This document shows, piece by piece, positions 36,830 to 49,532 of a DNA stretch of 64,000 nucleotides (its first letter is position 1; each line of letters opens with the position of its first letter). Source of the stretch: Syncephalis fuscata (Eukaryota > Zoopagomycota > Zoopagomycetes > Zoopagales > Piptocephalidaceae). The DNA is taken from NCBI GenBank assembly GCA_025786725.1, contig JAHLTZ010000016.1:248001-312000 (forward strand). The letters run 5' to 3'. Below the pieces are notes generated by a model. It did not search any database and was not told the origin of the DNA. It was given only the letters and a program-made list of their open reading frames with translations. Position numbers and translations under genes: made by a program.

Positions 36830-37511
36830 TTACGATTTATTTCCTTTTGTTTGTTTCTTTCGCTTCTTATTGCCAAGATAAAAGCTTAACACATCATTAC
36901 TTCCATTAACAATAGCACGTTTGCTGTTGTTAGTATTTTTTAAATTAGATGACTTGAATTTACTTTCATCATCATCATCATCATCATCATCGTCATTGTT
37001 GTTGTTGTTGTTACTTTTAGTAGTAGTCTTTGATGATTTATTAGCAGTTAATGTTGATGATTTGGACAAATGGCCTCCTGTTAATTTACGTCGTAGTTTA
37101 TCTTCGGTTAGTATTCCTTTTGCATTTGAATGACCATTTGATTGCATTGCTTGTTTATGTGATAAATACTTGGCGCCTAATCCCAACCTATTAATAGCCC
37201 ATTTAATTAAATAAATTAGTATTTATTAATGTTATTATTAAAATCAATTTATACCGTGGTGGTCTTGCTGTCATGCCGCCAATTACTGTTTGCTCATTCT
37301 CTTTACGATTGGCAGTCTTATTGGTGAATTGCTGCTGTGTAGAAGTAGTCAAACTGCCGGCATCCTTATCGTTATCGTCGGGTGGTAGCCACGAAGACAC
37401 AAGCGTACGTGTCATGCCTACAGATACTTCTAGACGAGTACGCAGCATGTCCAAATCAACGGGCGCCTCCGAGGATGAGTCATCCTTAAGTGTAGTTCGT
37501 GTGGTAGTCAT
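36830..37511 (-). CDS. DUF3245-like conserved protein of unknown function
   Basis: Two exons (37255-37511 and 36830-37187) give 204 residues. The conserved core is LEVSVGMTRTLVSSWLPP in the N-terminal third and RPPRLGLGAKYLSH across the splice junction. The rest is low complexity, with Asn and Asp runs and a basic C-terminus (NKKRKKQTKGNKS) that could be nuclear or nucleolar targeting. Assignment to the DUF3245 group is from memory of its motif pattern and is tentative. The start ATG (MTTTRTTLK) is preceded in frame only by a TTG extension. The gene is divergent from BAP31. Confidence 0.65.
36967..37014 (-). repeat. coding AAC/GAT tract (Asn and Asp runs)
   Basis: Consecutive CAT and then TTG/TTA-type triplets on the plus strand code for Asn and Asp runs in the DUF3245-like protein. 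Confidence 0.8.
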
Positions 37512-37758
37512 TCGGTGAAACAAAAGTTGAAAAAAGAAAAATATTACGAAAACGAATGGTGTGTCTATTAACCAATGGATACTATTTGACTGAGGTGCAT
37601 CGTCATCATCGCACTACGAGTATATTTATAGCCTCGTTCTGTCTTACTTGCTCCTCATTTACTCTTTATTCTATCTTCGTTGCTATTATTTGGCATAAAG
37701 ACATTGATATTGTGTTTCTTTCCTTTCTATTAGCTATTTGGATCAGCTTTTTAGTACA
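37512..37758. promoter_or_regulatory. compact bidirectional promoter
   Basis: The 247-base gap lies between divergent ATGs of the DUF3245-like and BAP31 genes. It is pyrimidine-rich toward BAP31 (CTTGCTCCTCATTTACTC). No TATA consensus is obvious. Confidence 0.4.
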
Positions 37759-38810
37759 ATGACACTCTACTATACTATCATATTCGGTCTACTAGTGGCC
37801 GAGGTAAGTTAGTCAGCAAATAAATACTGGTAATATTCTAACGTAGTTGTGTTTAGATGGCCACTCTTTTGCTGTATGTAGTAAGTGGACTCTGGTATTT
37901 GCTTATATATAGCGATCTTAAACGATAGTTTGTTTGGTAGGCACCATTGCCACTAGGTTTCCGTAAAAAGCTATTTACACTTCTCTCTCGTTCTGACGTG
38001 GTAAGTAAAGCGTTAAAGTATAAAAGCAATGCTATGGCGTTATATATAGGCAAGTATTAACATTAATGGTTAGGTTGCCCGGCTCGAGTATTCGCTCAAG
38101 ATGTATTCATGTAATTAATGTAGTAAATTAAATATAATAACGTATTTATCGGCTATATAATAGCTTTGTATTTGTTTTATTTTTGGATTCATTAAATCGT
38201 ATGTGGCGAACTCAATCAGATCTTGAACGACGTGATACAATGCCGGATTCCCGTACCGACACCAATCTGCATTTGAAAATGTTCTACAATCAACGTAACA
38301 TGTATGTTTTGATCAAAACAACTATACTGGTAGATACTCATGCCATTTATGTCACTTAGGTACTTGACCGGCTTTACACTATTTCTCTCTCTAATTGTGG
38401 CTCGGGTCCACACTATTATGGTAAAGATGGTCGAACGTGAAGAAGAATTTGACCGTGTTAAGAGAAGTGTAAGTTTATATACTGTGTAGTAGTATTTATT
38501 GTGTATTAATGTAATGATTAGACGGCAGTCCAATCTACTGATCAGCTTAAATTGCAGGAAGTAAACGAACACCAAGCACGTGAAATTGCCGAGCTACAAA
38601 ATAAGCTGAAAGAAGCAGAATGTCGAGTCTTGGATGCTGATACGCTAAAGCGACAAGCAGATCAGCAACACAAGGAGTATATGAGATTGACTGATCAGTA
38701 TAATGAATTGGAGGTAAGTGATGGATAGGTTTAGATGGATATTCGATATATAACTGTTATGTTAGAAACGCTTGGAAGGACGTGAAAATGAAGTGCGCAA
38801 GGACGCTTAA
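37759..38810 (+). CDS. BAP31/Yet family endoplasmic reticulum membrane protein
   Basis: Eight exons (37759-37803, 37857-37880, 37941-38000, 38074-38102, 38164-38301, 38360-38468, 38522-38713, 38766-38810) give 213 residues. The family pattern is clear. Helix 1 is TLYYTIIFGLLVAEMATLLL, then PLPLGFRKKL. Helix 2 starts YSLKIFVFVLFLDSLNRMWR. Then come FYNQRNMYLTGFTLFLSLIV (helix 3) and a coiled coil (EREEEFDRVKR, AREIAELQNKLKEAE). BAP31/Yet proteins are ER export and quality-control factors for membrane cargo. Exons 2 and 4 are only 24 and 29 nt, placed by family alignment; the exon 4 donor GTATTC is the only one that gives the conserved LKI-F junction. The C-terminus lacks a clear KKxx signal. 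Confidence 0.88.
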
Positions 38811-40194
38811 TGGTCGATTATGACTAATTGACAAAATGTGCATGGTAGACGTATGCTATCAATATGAATATTTTGAAAGCTTAACGTTTAAATAAATATG
38901 GATTAGTGTCATATAAATAAACGTATGTTTTATTGATATAATGAATGGTGTTGGACGACAAATAGTTACTGCACTGATGAACTTAAACGAATATAACACA
39001 TGCAATTGCTTTAATTGATAATTGAAGTGTAAAAATTTGGATTTGCTTGCTCATTGGTATTATTTTGTCTTTGACAGTTTTTGTTAATTAATTAATTGAT
39101 TGAATAATTGATTGGTTATGTAATTGAATGGCTATATTTTTATATTTGTATACTATACTTAATTCGTTAACTATAATGTAATAATAAAGAGCCTTACAAT
39201 ATTGATGAAATTTACGGTGCTAGCAACTCATCTTTGGCGATTGAGTGCTAGTTTAAATCAAAACTATTATAGTAATTACTACTAATTTAAGAGTAAATAG
39301 TATTTCATATGCTAATTGTAATGTTTTTGTTAATATTTGTTGATGCTGTCGTAATTCTGACAGTTGTGGCAGTAAACCATACAATTGCAATTGAATAATA
39401 GTAATTAATGTATCTAGACAAGTGAGACTATGGATCGCTGCTTTTTAAACAAAACTCATAAAGTGAGAAAAGACCTCTATAATGAATGATCATATATCAA
39501 TTGCAAAAACAACACACTGGCTTATTGACAGATCTGTAACATTTTACGTTTGATGCATGTGGTGCACACGACTAGGTTGTCAAAAACAAGTATAATAGCT
39601 TCCATTCAAAATTGCCAGTATAACAAAGGCTAGGAGAAAGCACCTTCATCAAAACGTTTTTTACACATAAGCGCATAAGAGGAAATAAAAGGTTGAAAGG
39701 CTGTCAACGTAAGTATATATATATAAATATCGAATAATGCCGATGAATAATCGTAAGCCCTTTTTAGCCAATAACGACCATCTTTCGAAAGGAAACAACA
39801 ACCGGACCAAATCCTACCGCACAAGAATAACTTGCTTGCTTTCTAAACGTTAACTTTTGCTTTGCAACAAATGCAATGTAAAAAGTAGCAATGCACAAAG
39901 GGCATTGGCGCGCAACGCACACATTGCAAACACGTCACCACGTCGACAATGTTTGGAAAGTATGGTGAAGAATATGGCTGATAATCATTGATCGTTCTAC
40001 TTGCATAGCAAATAAAACCATCTTTGACCATTTTTGATTGTAGGGCGCCTTTTCTATTAATCCTAGGACAAAAGCTGGCGATTGGGCTTAATTTTAATAC
40101 AATTGATGATTGAAATAATATCTGTAATGATCGTTGTCGTAAGCAATGGCTGATAGCCATAAGTACCGAAGTCGGTGTATTCCCTATACAGAAG

Positions 40195-40262
40195 CTGATG
40201 CTAATGCCGATATTGATGCTCATGCTTATGCTAATGCTCACGCTAATATCAATGCTGATGAT
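40195..40262 (+). repeat. imperfect 6-base tandem repeat
   Basis: Variants of GATGCT/AATGCT/CATGCT recur about ten times. Translations give Ile/Ser or Ala/Asn/Asp runs depending on frame, with no sign of protein selection. Confidence 0.7.
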
Positions 40263-40389
40263 AATGGTGACGATGGTCATTGTGACATTACCGTTTGTGC
40301 GAGTAATGCCAAAAAACAATTATCGTTTAGTACAACATACGCATGGCAATCTAGACTATTTGGGAAAGAAAATAATGCGGCAATAATAC

Positions 40390-40406
40390 GTGTGTGTGTG
40401 TGTGTG
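40390..40406 (+). repeat. GT dinucleotide microsatellite
   Basis: About eight GT units, noncoding. Confidence 0.9.
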
Positions 40407-40620
40407 TGCTACAACGGCAAACATGCTGCACATACACACGATGCTAAATGGTATTCACGCCAGAAATGCTGAGAAACAACAACCACATGTGAAATGTAAT
40501 GTAAATGACGATATGCTGTGGATAGATGAAAGAAACCAAGAATGAGACAGAAAATAAAACGACTAAACAGTTAAAAAACGATGTAAAAGATAGAGGAAAT
40601 GTAAATTACTAGCATACGTG

Positions 40621-42339
40621 CTAGAATAGTGGCATCGAGTCAAAGTCAGTAAGCGAAAAGTCTTTGCCATTGACCGGCGCAAATGCTGATAGCTGTGCCA
40701 GTGTAACCGGCGTGCTAGTAGGCCATGCCATCCATGCTGTTTCTGAGGTATGGTTTTCAGATGGCATTGAAGTGACAAGTAGTTGCTGATTGTCGGTTTT
40801 GGCTACTACGGCCGCCGCAAGTGCCTGTAGTACATCGGGCTTAAAGCAGTTGTCGGTCGGCGTTAATGCTGGATAGCTGCTGGGTATTTCGCCATTTATA
40901 TTCATCGATACTGGCATAGTAAGCGGCGATGGCGATGAAGCCATAGACGAAGTAACAGCCGTTGCCGTTGGTGGCGGTGTCGGCGTTGGTGATAGCACAC
41001 CAGTGTGTCCGGCTATTGCAGGTGGCAGCGAAGCATCACGTGATGGCGCGGTACTTGCATAAGAATCGACGACTGATACAGCTGCAACAAACGCGGCCGC
41101 ATCTGTGTCGTTTTGCGATGTTAACGGCGCTGAGGGCACGCAAGATTGGCTGTTATTGAAAAGCATTGCGGCGGCGGCCGATGTGTTGGGTGCCATCGTG
41201 ACCGGCATTGTCGGCAATGTTCGTGGTGGAGTCAGGTGAAAAACCGATGAAATAGGCGATTGGCTACTGTGTGATGGTGCCATTGACATCGATGGTAAAG
41301 CAAAGTGAGCAGCCATCACAGCAGCAGCAGCCTCAGGACTCGAAAGCGAGTGATGTGGGAAGCTTGGTGATTGGATATGCGAGGCCATATTCATCGCGTT
41401 TTGCAGATGATAAGGATGTGCTGTCGCCTGTTCGCAAATTCGAGCTGCAAGCGTGTTGTCGGCTCCGTGTGGACTGACGCTTTCTGCAGGAGAGATCGCT
41501 AGACCGGACATCCTTCGTGGCGTATTGCCTCTATGCGGCTGACGACGCAACTCTACGCTTCCAGATAGTCGGAAGGAGCGTGCATGGCGTCGAATGTGCT
41601 TTTTAAGATCATGGGAGCGCTTAAATGTTCCGCCACAGAGCTAAATAAAATAAATAAATAGTTAGTTGTTGATTAATAATTGTAGATCGCCCATTATTAG
41701 TGATTAGTATTAAAAGATCATGTGAAATCAACATAATAGCACCGCCATTAAATAAAACCATTCTCACTCTGCCCCTTTGTGCACGCATCTGTGTTGTTGT
41801 GACGTAATTGATGTACACGCTTGTCCATAAAGGGTGCATCCATGTGCATCAAAATAAAGTACCCGAATAATCAAAATAGATACACACACACACGACACAC
41901 GAAACCAGGCACATGGAAAGCTTACCTCACACTCAAATGGCCTAAATGGTACGTGCACCTTAAGGTGCGATGTAATGTGATCGCGCTTCAGTGTTCTGAC
42001 GCCACATTGTGACCAACGACACTCTAAACAACGATTGCCTTGACGAAAACGACCAATGTGTTCATCGCAAAGATGACGATATAGCGATGTTGGATCTGGA
42101 TACACTTGCCGGCAATCATCCCACTGGCACTGTAGTCCATCTTCATGTTTGACACCACCACCAATGTCTGTGCCAATATCCGTATCGATAGGGACCATTG
42201 GTACTGACATGGATGGATAAGACTGTGATGGCACCATCGGTGGCTCCGACATCATACTATTGGACGTATCATTCTCGGCCGTATTGGTGGCTGGCAGGCT
42301 TGTTTGCCATGCAAAGAAATCTTGCAATTGCTGGTCCAT
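40621..42339 (-). CDS. PacC/Rim101-type C2H2 zinc-finger transcription factor, paralogue A
   Basis: Two exons (41926-42339 and 40621-41640) give 477 residues. Three zinc fingers of the PacC/GLI type lie at about residues 65-155. Finger 1 contains CQWDDCRQVY and HLCDEHIGR. Finger 2 contains CRWSQCG and [15 protein letters not shown]. Finger 3, ending in LCGGTFKRSHDLKKHIRRH, is split by the intron just after its first Cys. The HIGR and KRDHITSH motifs are hallmarks of PacC, the fungal ambient-pH regulator that binds GCCARG. The N-terminus (MDQQLQDFFAW) and the C-terminal 320 residues are Ser/Ala/Pro/Met-rich, as in activation domains. No clear signalling-protease box was identified. A 5' exon far upstream is possible given the 4.6 kb empty region. 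Paralogues B and C follow on the same strand. Confidence 0.88.
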
Positions 42340-45300
42340 TGCTTGTTGGTGCAAATTCTGCAGCCCAGATGAATTGAAAAAAGAAATCAAATTAATAAGA
42401 GAATCACTTATAGTCAAAATCTAATGTGCTTCGATAATGATAAACTATTTCTTTCAAAGGCACCAATAATCGTAATTTCCTATGGAATAAAAGGAAAAAA
42501 CAACGATCAAATCACTAGGGAGAGGGGCGGTAAGATGTTAACGCTACTAATGCCAGCGAGGAGAAGACGAGGGGAAAGGAGCACTAGAACTATGGTTTGG
42601 TTCACGCGGGGAGATGAATAAACGATAAATGAACAGTGTAAACTGAGGTTAAGCAATAAACTGCTTTGTATAAAATATACTTTGTAATAAAAGAATCACT
42701 TGTAAATAATTGCTTGTAAAAAGTTCAGCTGACCAACAAGGGGAGGCAAGTGAGCAGGGGTAACTAACTAATAAGGAGTTAGTAAACGTTGAGCAGTTGA
42801 TGAGGTTAAAAGTGGGAAAAAAGCTATGCTATTGTGTTATTGAACTGAATAACAAAAAAGGTAGTTTGCGCAACGCAGCACAAATGATCAATCGGCAGAA
42901 GAACAATGAAAAGTAGGAAGGTGCGATGTTTGTCAAAGGCCAGCAAATAAAGTTGAAGAACAGAAAGTATAAACAGGGTTCAGATCCAAATAAAAATCAG
43001 GAGACAGCAGGGTGCCTGTGTGTACGCGCGTTTGTGGAGTGCGTCCAAGCGATCTTGCTATGCTTTCCCCGTTAATTGCTCGTTTTGCTTGCAGAACGAA
43101 CCAAAAATTAGGGGATTGATGTAGCGATCACACAATAACAACAAAGCAGAAAACGATGAAGAATAAAAAGACGAAGACGATAAAATGGCGATGGCGACGA
43201 CGACGACAAAGAAGAGTCAAGGGGCGAACCAATCGGTAAAGACTAGAAAAAGGAGATGGAACAAGGCAAGATGAAAGCAAGTAGAAGAGCAAATAAAGAT
43301 TCAACGGTAGGAAAGGGGCCGATAGAGATACGACTACACTTCGTGTATAGATGTATATCTATGTTGATGAATATAGTGTGGAAAAGAGTGATATGTATGT
43401 TTACGTGCTTATACGCGCGCGCGTACACGTAAAGAATGGAGACGTTGATTGATTTAGGTAATTTCGAAAAACAAAGATGGTAAATAGAATGGAACGCGTA
43501 CTGGTCCGTAAAAAAAGTAAGCAAAGTGGTGTCTCACCGGAGCGTGGCACAAATAGCGGAGGTAAGAGTGATATTGATGCGATGGATGTGTTGCGGAGGA
43601 TTTTAAGAAGAATGGAGCAAAGGCCAATAAATGGGCAATGCCGATAGCAGCAGCGCAGAGAGAGAGAGGGAGTATGAGAGGGAGTGAGTAAGCAATAAGC
43701 AATAAGCTAGAGACGACGATGACAGCGATATGTACCGCGTGGAAACGATGCACCGCGTGTGCACGGAGAACTAGGGAGCGTGAGGGTCAGGCGGACAATG
43801 ATTGAAAATATAGATAGATAGTCAATGGTGAACACTGCACAGATGAACCGGTCAAGACACGCAGCTTGACGACACGCACAGAGCAGTGGGAGTATATACG
43901 TTGTAAATAGATAACGATATTATTAGCACACGCTCGTGTACATGTATGTGTGTTTGAATCTTTGACTGGTTGTGCTGTACAGTAGCAATGGCGATAGCAG
44001 TAAATGTGATAGCAGTAAATGTGCCGCTTTTTTGCAGCACTAATTAGATATTAATAGAGTGCATAAGCGCAATAATGCGACGATCAAACAGCTGGCAACA
44101 GATACGGACGATGGAGACAAGGGGGGTGAAAAAATAGTAGATGCTTTAGGATATTGTGTTGTGAAATGTAAATAAATTGGTAAACACACACACAACACAA
44201 ATGTATAAAATCCAATAATAGCAAGTTAGAAAATGGGTAAGTAAAAATTTAAAGTAAAAGTCAATGGTAAATAAAATCACCAATTGCTGATAAAAATAGA
44301 AAGATAATAATAAAAGTAAGCGATAAGTGATGGATTGTGGTCGGTGGCGAGCTGTACACTTGTATGTTTGACTTTCAAAGCAAAAGTTTCTTGCACAATA
44401 CACGTACCTTTTATTTCGAAATATGTTGTAACCAGTTCACTTGCTATAGCAGGTACGTAAATGTTCAAAGTGTCGGATCGGCAACTTTGATGGTCGAGCA
44501 AAGCAGTCACACTTAGCTAGACCAATATTGGTACTGTCCCTGCGTGGCCTATACAAACTCTTTCTGGTCAGGCAATTAGAAGTGTATAGACAACAACACT
44601 GCCAAGCGTTAACTCGATGCATTTGGTTGTCAGAATAGTTGCCTTGGCATAAAGTTGGGTGTGAGGGTGATCTCTTTGCCCATGCTCATGGTAAATAATC
44701 CGGCTTTTAATCATGACATCATTCCTATTTAATAGCAAAATTACTAAATCAGGTTTGAATGAAAATTATCCGCCTGATCGGCGTTATTAGTGTTAAATAG
44801 CGCCGATAGTATTTAGCGCTATAATATAAATACAAATTCTGTAGTAATTATATTACTGCTTTTTACAGCCAATAAATTATTCATACTTTAGATGTTAATC
44901 CACTCAACTTGACAAAGGCATACCGTTTGCGTATATTCACATACAGGGCCGCACGTGCCTGTAAAACGCTTTTTTACTATTAAAGAGACGTATGCTTCGA
45001 CTATCTATCACATATAGTAATTGATGGTTGTTTTGGGCACATGTGGAAATGCCATCTGCACGGCAAAGACCGAGCAATGGTCGTACCGGCCGAGTAAAGT
45101 GCGAAAACGCCATGTAGTTTCTGACCAGTTTATCAGTTAGGGCGCACGCACCTACGCCCACACATGATTGCGTATATTCTCCTATTAGCTTACGCGTACA
45201 CAAATGATTTACAAGCTTGTGCCGAGCACATTTTAAAATCAGCAAGAGGCCCAATAAGCGGGGATAAGCCTTACAACTTTGTACATGGCCTTGGGACAAT

Positions 45301-46971
45301 TGCCCAATCGATAGTGCAGCGAGTGGTCAGATGTTATTACTACAACAAGGCCGACTTATCATTTGACACTTGGTATGCATCCAGGCACATGTATAGGCAA
45401 TAGACAATGGCCAAAAGGCTTATTCACATGCGGGATGTGCACACCGTATACTGAATTGTGTCTTTTTAATTTGAACGCGTGTTCAGCTCATGTACTTTTT
45501 TTGTTAGCTTACTAATTTTATCATGCTTTTACAGCGTTATAAACATGCGTTCAAAAATAATATATTTGGCCGCTTGCTACTATTAAAATTTTGCTCATAT
45601 TGTACATCAATAAACACACTATAATAATCACTACACTGATAACACAGCCATTCTATACTATCCTATAATATCGCACACACACTAGCCGGTAAGGCCAAGC
45701 ATAGCAACTATAGCTTGCGCTAGCGCTTGGCTAGCGCTAATCAAACAGCTGCGGAGCATTACTGTTTTTAGTAAATACTCATTTAGCTAAAAAGATTATT
45801 GTAAAACTATCGATGCCAGTCTAAACAAGAATCCCTGCATTAGAATCTGCAATTGTATTGCAAAAGATATTTGGCGCTAATTGTTCACTTATCGCCAAGC
45901 GTATGAATAGACGCGTAGTTCATACTAAAACAAGCGTTTTCCCTAATTGATACCGTGGCCAAGCATATGGCTACCAACTGTAATTATGACGCAGACCAAA
46001 TCAACCACTAACTTGCATATTTATTGCCGTGCAGCGGCCACTCTCACTAATTGCGCAACTGCAACCAATATCGGTTCACTTGGCCCCTTCTGTCTTATTT
46101 TGCAAAGAACCCACCCAAACTTACGATAGTTCGTGCCACCATGCTATCACGTGTGTGTTTTAGTCGACTAAATCGGGTCAACATACATTAATACTATGCA
46201 CAGTAGATTGAACTTTACTAAAAATTAAGAGTGTAAAGAAGGAAAAGGTGCGTAGAAATATTTATGGCTCAGACTACAAGAGTGATAGCGGCAAAACTCA
46301 TCTTTCTCCGAGATACATACCTGTCAAAGGGCTCATGTCCGTTTTCCTTGTTGAAAGCGCTCATAAACGTCATTTTTCGAGCTGTGCCCAGCCAAACATG
46401 CATGTGTGTAACATTGCGGCCATTACAGTCCAATCATCTTCGCTTGGCCATACACCACGATAAATGTGCACCAATCGCCGATGCAATAGCAAGTATCACG
46501 GTTAACCAAAATAGCACGAGGTTTTTGTAATGGAGTATGGTCAGTAATGCAACCATCATATTTTATTAATAGTCTGCAGCAACAAAAACATAGCCAGTCT
46601 TTTTTTACTAATCATAAAGTAATATTTATTAAATAAAAATAACGCTAGTTGATATCAAATATATCCAAAGTATGAGATAATAATGGATAATTTAATGCCG
46701 TTTATTACTATGGCGTTCCCACAATAAATGAGGCATATCCATTTTCTACTGTCTAAACAACTGCGATACAGATAACAGGAAATTGAATATATAAAACTTT
46801 CAAATAGCTTCATTATTCAAGCTCAATAGTCACGGCAAAAAGAAACGCCAGTGAGTACAAACGATAACAATACTAAATGGGGTAGGAAAATGTCACTAGC
46901 AAAAGAAAGTAAAAAGCTGCTAAGCCTCAAATAGGATAAAACGAAGTATAATTGATTTAGACAGCGCTAAA
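42340..46971. other. 4.6 kb region upstream of PacC-type gene A
   Basis: No gene is supported on either strand. 42.4-44.5 kb is purine-rich on the plus strand (pyrimidine-rich on the coding strand of gene A), as expected of a long leader or leader intron. It includes a GATGGCGACGACGACGAC patch near 43190 and two copies of GATAGCAGTAAATGT near 43995-44020. 44.6-46.45 kb holds the GCCAAG cluster described separately. The last 0.5 kb is the 3' side of gene B. Small open frames here (for example 44937-45403) lack domains. Confidence 0.55.
44601..46448. promoter_or_regulatory. cluster of eight PacC core sites (GCCAAG)
   Basis: Exact GCCAAG on either strand occurs at 44601, 44643 (reverse), 45694, 45726 (reverse), 45894, 45958, 46079 (reverse) and 46443 (reverse). 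At this base composition less than one is expected in 1.85 kb. The cluster lies 2.3-4.1 kb upstream of the gene A start codon, with no exact copy between. It may mark the true promoter of gene A beyond a long leader. GCCARG is the known binding core of Aspergillus PacC and yeast Rim101; binding by these paralogues is inference. Confidence 0.5.
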
Positions 46972-49532
46972 TCAGTTCACTTCTTGAGTACTACCATACT
47001 CATTCGGCGAGTCTAGTAACTGCCAATGGGAGGCCGATGCGTTCTTCTTTGGTGTAGATGAACTTGCTTTGACCTCTTGCTTGTGGAATAAAAGACTGAC
47101 TTTTTCCAATAATGCTTCAACAAGTGCTTTATGCTGCTGCCTTGTTTTGTAGTCCACTGCTGTTTTCCAAGCGGGTGTTCGCGCTCCAGCAGATCCTGCT
47201 TCGGCAATACGATGAATATGCGGTTCAGGCATGCTGCTGGACTGATGTGTAACCGTTGGCTGCGACGGTAAGGCTGGGCGTGGTGCACTCGGACGTACAC
47301 CGCCTCCGGTAACAGAGAGCCCACCCATTTGCTCCGTAATGCTATCAACATTCACATTTATAAAGTCGCTATCATCGATGTATTGCATTTGGATGTTAAA
47401 CGGTTCCGCTTTAGGCTTGCCAGGCATGCTATTGGCAGTTGCCGACGATCTGTACACTGCACATTCAGGATATTTTTTTGGTTGCGGTGATGGCTGTCGA
47501 TTTATACTTGTACCCGCTACTCGTGCCGATTGTAGAGATGATTCTCTTGATGGTGCTGGCATGGCAGAAGTAGATCCATGCTGGTGCGGACTACGATGTC
47601 CAGAACCAGACGATGTATTATGATGATTATACATTACTTCGCGTTGTGGTAGCATGACATGCCGCTGTACTTCAATGGGTCTATAGCCCACAATAGCCGG
47701 TTGTGGATACAATGGCATACGGGTCATTCCAGGCATAGCTTGAGTCTTAAGTGCGTGGCCAGGCATAATAACCGGAACTGTTCGCGCACTAGGTTCTACA
47801 CGATGTTCACGCGAAAATGTAGCTACAGGCTTAATGTCAGGCTGGATGTCGGCGTTAAAGCTGGTGTGTGGAGGCGCACTGGGTGTAGGATAAGCATGCG
47901 CTGTGCCAACAGGCACATTGTACATTGTCGGGGTGATTTGTTGCGGTACTGTGACTGGCATACCATTGAAACTGGTTGCAAATGAATCCGACGGCGATCG
48001 TGACCGTGATTGAGTGGCACCCAAGTCTGGGAAGAGCGACTGTCCAGGCAGAGAGCCAGGTGTTGGCCAGTCTGGCACGCCGCTTTCAAGTACATATCCT
48101 GGCGAGACTGGATAGCCATTAATTGTTGGAACAGGCATGGGTGATTTACTTGGCGTACGATATGATCCTAGTGCTGGATCTTGCGACTGAGGAGTCATTA
48201 TAACGACAGGTGATGGATACAAGTCGTTATTTGCCGTTGCTGCCAATGACAATTGCTCCATAGTGGCCTGATCGACCTTGAATGCACTTTCAACATTTGC
48301 CATCGTTGCTGTTGGCTGTTGACGACTTGCCAATAGTTCATCTGAGCACATGTCCAAATTGACATATTGATTTACGTCTTGGCTCGGCTCTTGATCGATA
48401 TTATCGTTGAGTGAAAGACAAAATTGTTCAAGCAACATTTGATCCTGCTCCGTTTTAAGTGACACTGGCAACTCATTTAATTGAGGGATGATGGGTGCTA
48501 TTTCGTTTAACCATTTAATCATGCCTATACAACATATATATATTATTAGTAAATCTATAATAACCAAATATTGCCTTTCTTTTCCTTCTATTGCCTATTA
48601 CAAATCCACATTTATATTATATTTACCTAAATCGTAATTTGGTTCCATACGTTGCTTTTTTATACAATCTACAAAATCACCAATCAAATCAATGCCACGT
48701 TTAGAATTACCGGCATAAGACTCGGCTGGCCCTGTAGTGGATGCATTCAGTGGATTGGGCATAGCACTATATGCCTGATTAAGCATTGGATTCGATACAG
48801 GTGCCGTAGCCATATTTGAAGCAAGATAGCCAATAGGCATATCATCGTCATCTAGTTTAAGCGGTTGATATACTGGTTCTAAATTAATGGGTTTAATTAA
48901 TTAGAATACACTCAATAGCAAGCATTGGTTGTTAGCTTACCTGCCGGTGATGATATACGGTGCTGTTCATAATTAGAACCAGACGGTGACGCCACACCTA
49001 GTTGCGGAAACATAGCCTGCGAGTAGTCCAAAGGCGTGGTGTACGGCCCAGGTGATGGCGATAGTGTTGATGTGGCTGTTGATGGCGTCAACGATCCCAT
49101 AGACTCGGGAGAGGTAGGTAGTAGTAGCGAGTTGGGCGTATGCGGTGTTTGCATACCGTCAATATCGCCTTCTTGTTCCGCTTGGTGCACTTTGTCATGT
49201 TTTTTTAAATCCTGTGGACGTTTAAAAAACTTGTGACAACGCTAATAACGTGTTCGTTTATGGTTAATCAAAGGTGCACCATGTTACACAATACTTACCG
49301 GGCACTCATAAGGCGTAAAAGGAATATGTCGTCGAACATGAGATGTTATATGATCGCGCTTGCTAGTCTTGGTCGTGCAGTCGCCCCAGTGACAGTCGAG
49401 ACAAAGATTGTTCGTTGCTTTGCGTCCAATGTGATTCGTGCACACATGCGTGAACAACACCTCTGCATCTGGCGCACTATATAAACAATTACGCCATTGG
49501 CAGCTTAAAACGCGAATCATGTCCGAGTCCAT
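46972..49532 (-). CDS. PacC/Rim101-type zinc-finger transcription factor, paralogue B
   Basis: Four exons (49299-49532, 48941-49241, 48627-48878, 46972-48524) join into a 779-residue frame, so this is the longest and most PacC-like of the three. Fingers start at once: [20 protein letters not shown] with [10 protein letters not shown], then [19 protein letters not shown] and [15 protein letters not shown], then [17 protein letters not shown] with the canonical KRPQDLKKH. The intron between fingers 2 and 3 sits at nearly the same place as in A and C, supporting common descent. The remaining about 610 residues are Pro/Ser/Thr-rich with no folded domain visible. In PacC such a tail carries the pH-dependent processing region. 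I start at [11 protein letters not shown]; an additional 5' exon is possible. Confidence 0.9.

Larger units (their letters stand above)
38811..40620. other. intergenic, 1.8 kb between convergent genes
   Basis: No supported gene. It holds the 3' ends of BAP31 and of the first PacC-type gene, an imperfect GATGCT-type repeat near 40195-40262 and a GT microsatellite at 40390-40406. The open frames at 39843-40319 (minus) and 40146-40472 (plus) are low complexity. Confidence 0.5.

Noticed and set aside
36921-37133. plus-strand ORF with long Ser and Leu runs
   Set aside because: Antisense of the Asn/Asp repeat in the DUF3245-like gene.
39843-40319. 158-codon minus ORF with Ile/Ser repeats
   Set aside because: Generated by the imperfect 6-base tandem repeat; no domain and no splice partner.
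44937-45403. ORFs on both strands upstream of PacC-type gene A
   Set aside because: No domain, no intron signals, overlapping opposite frames; the region looks regulatory.
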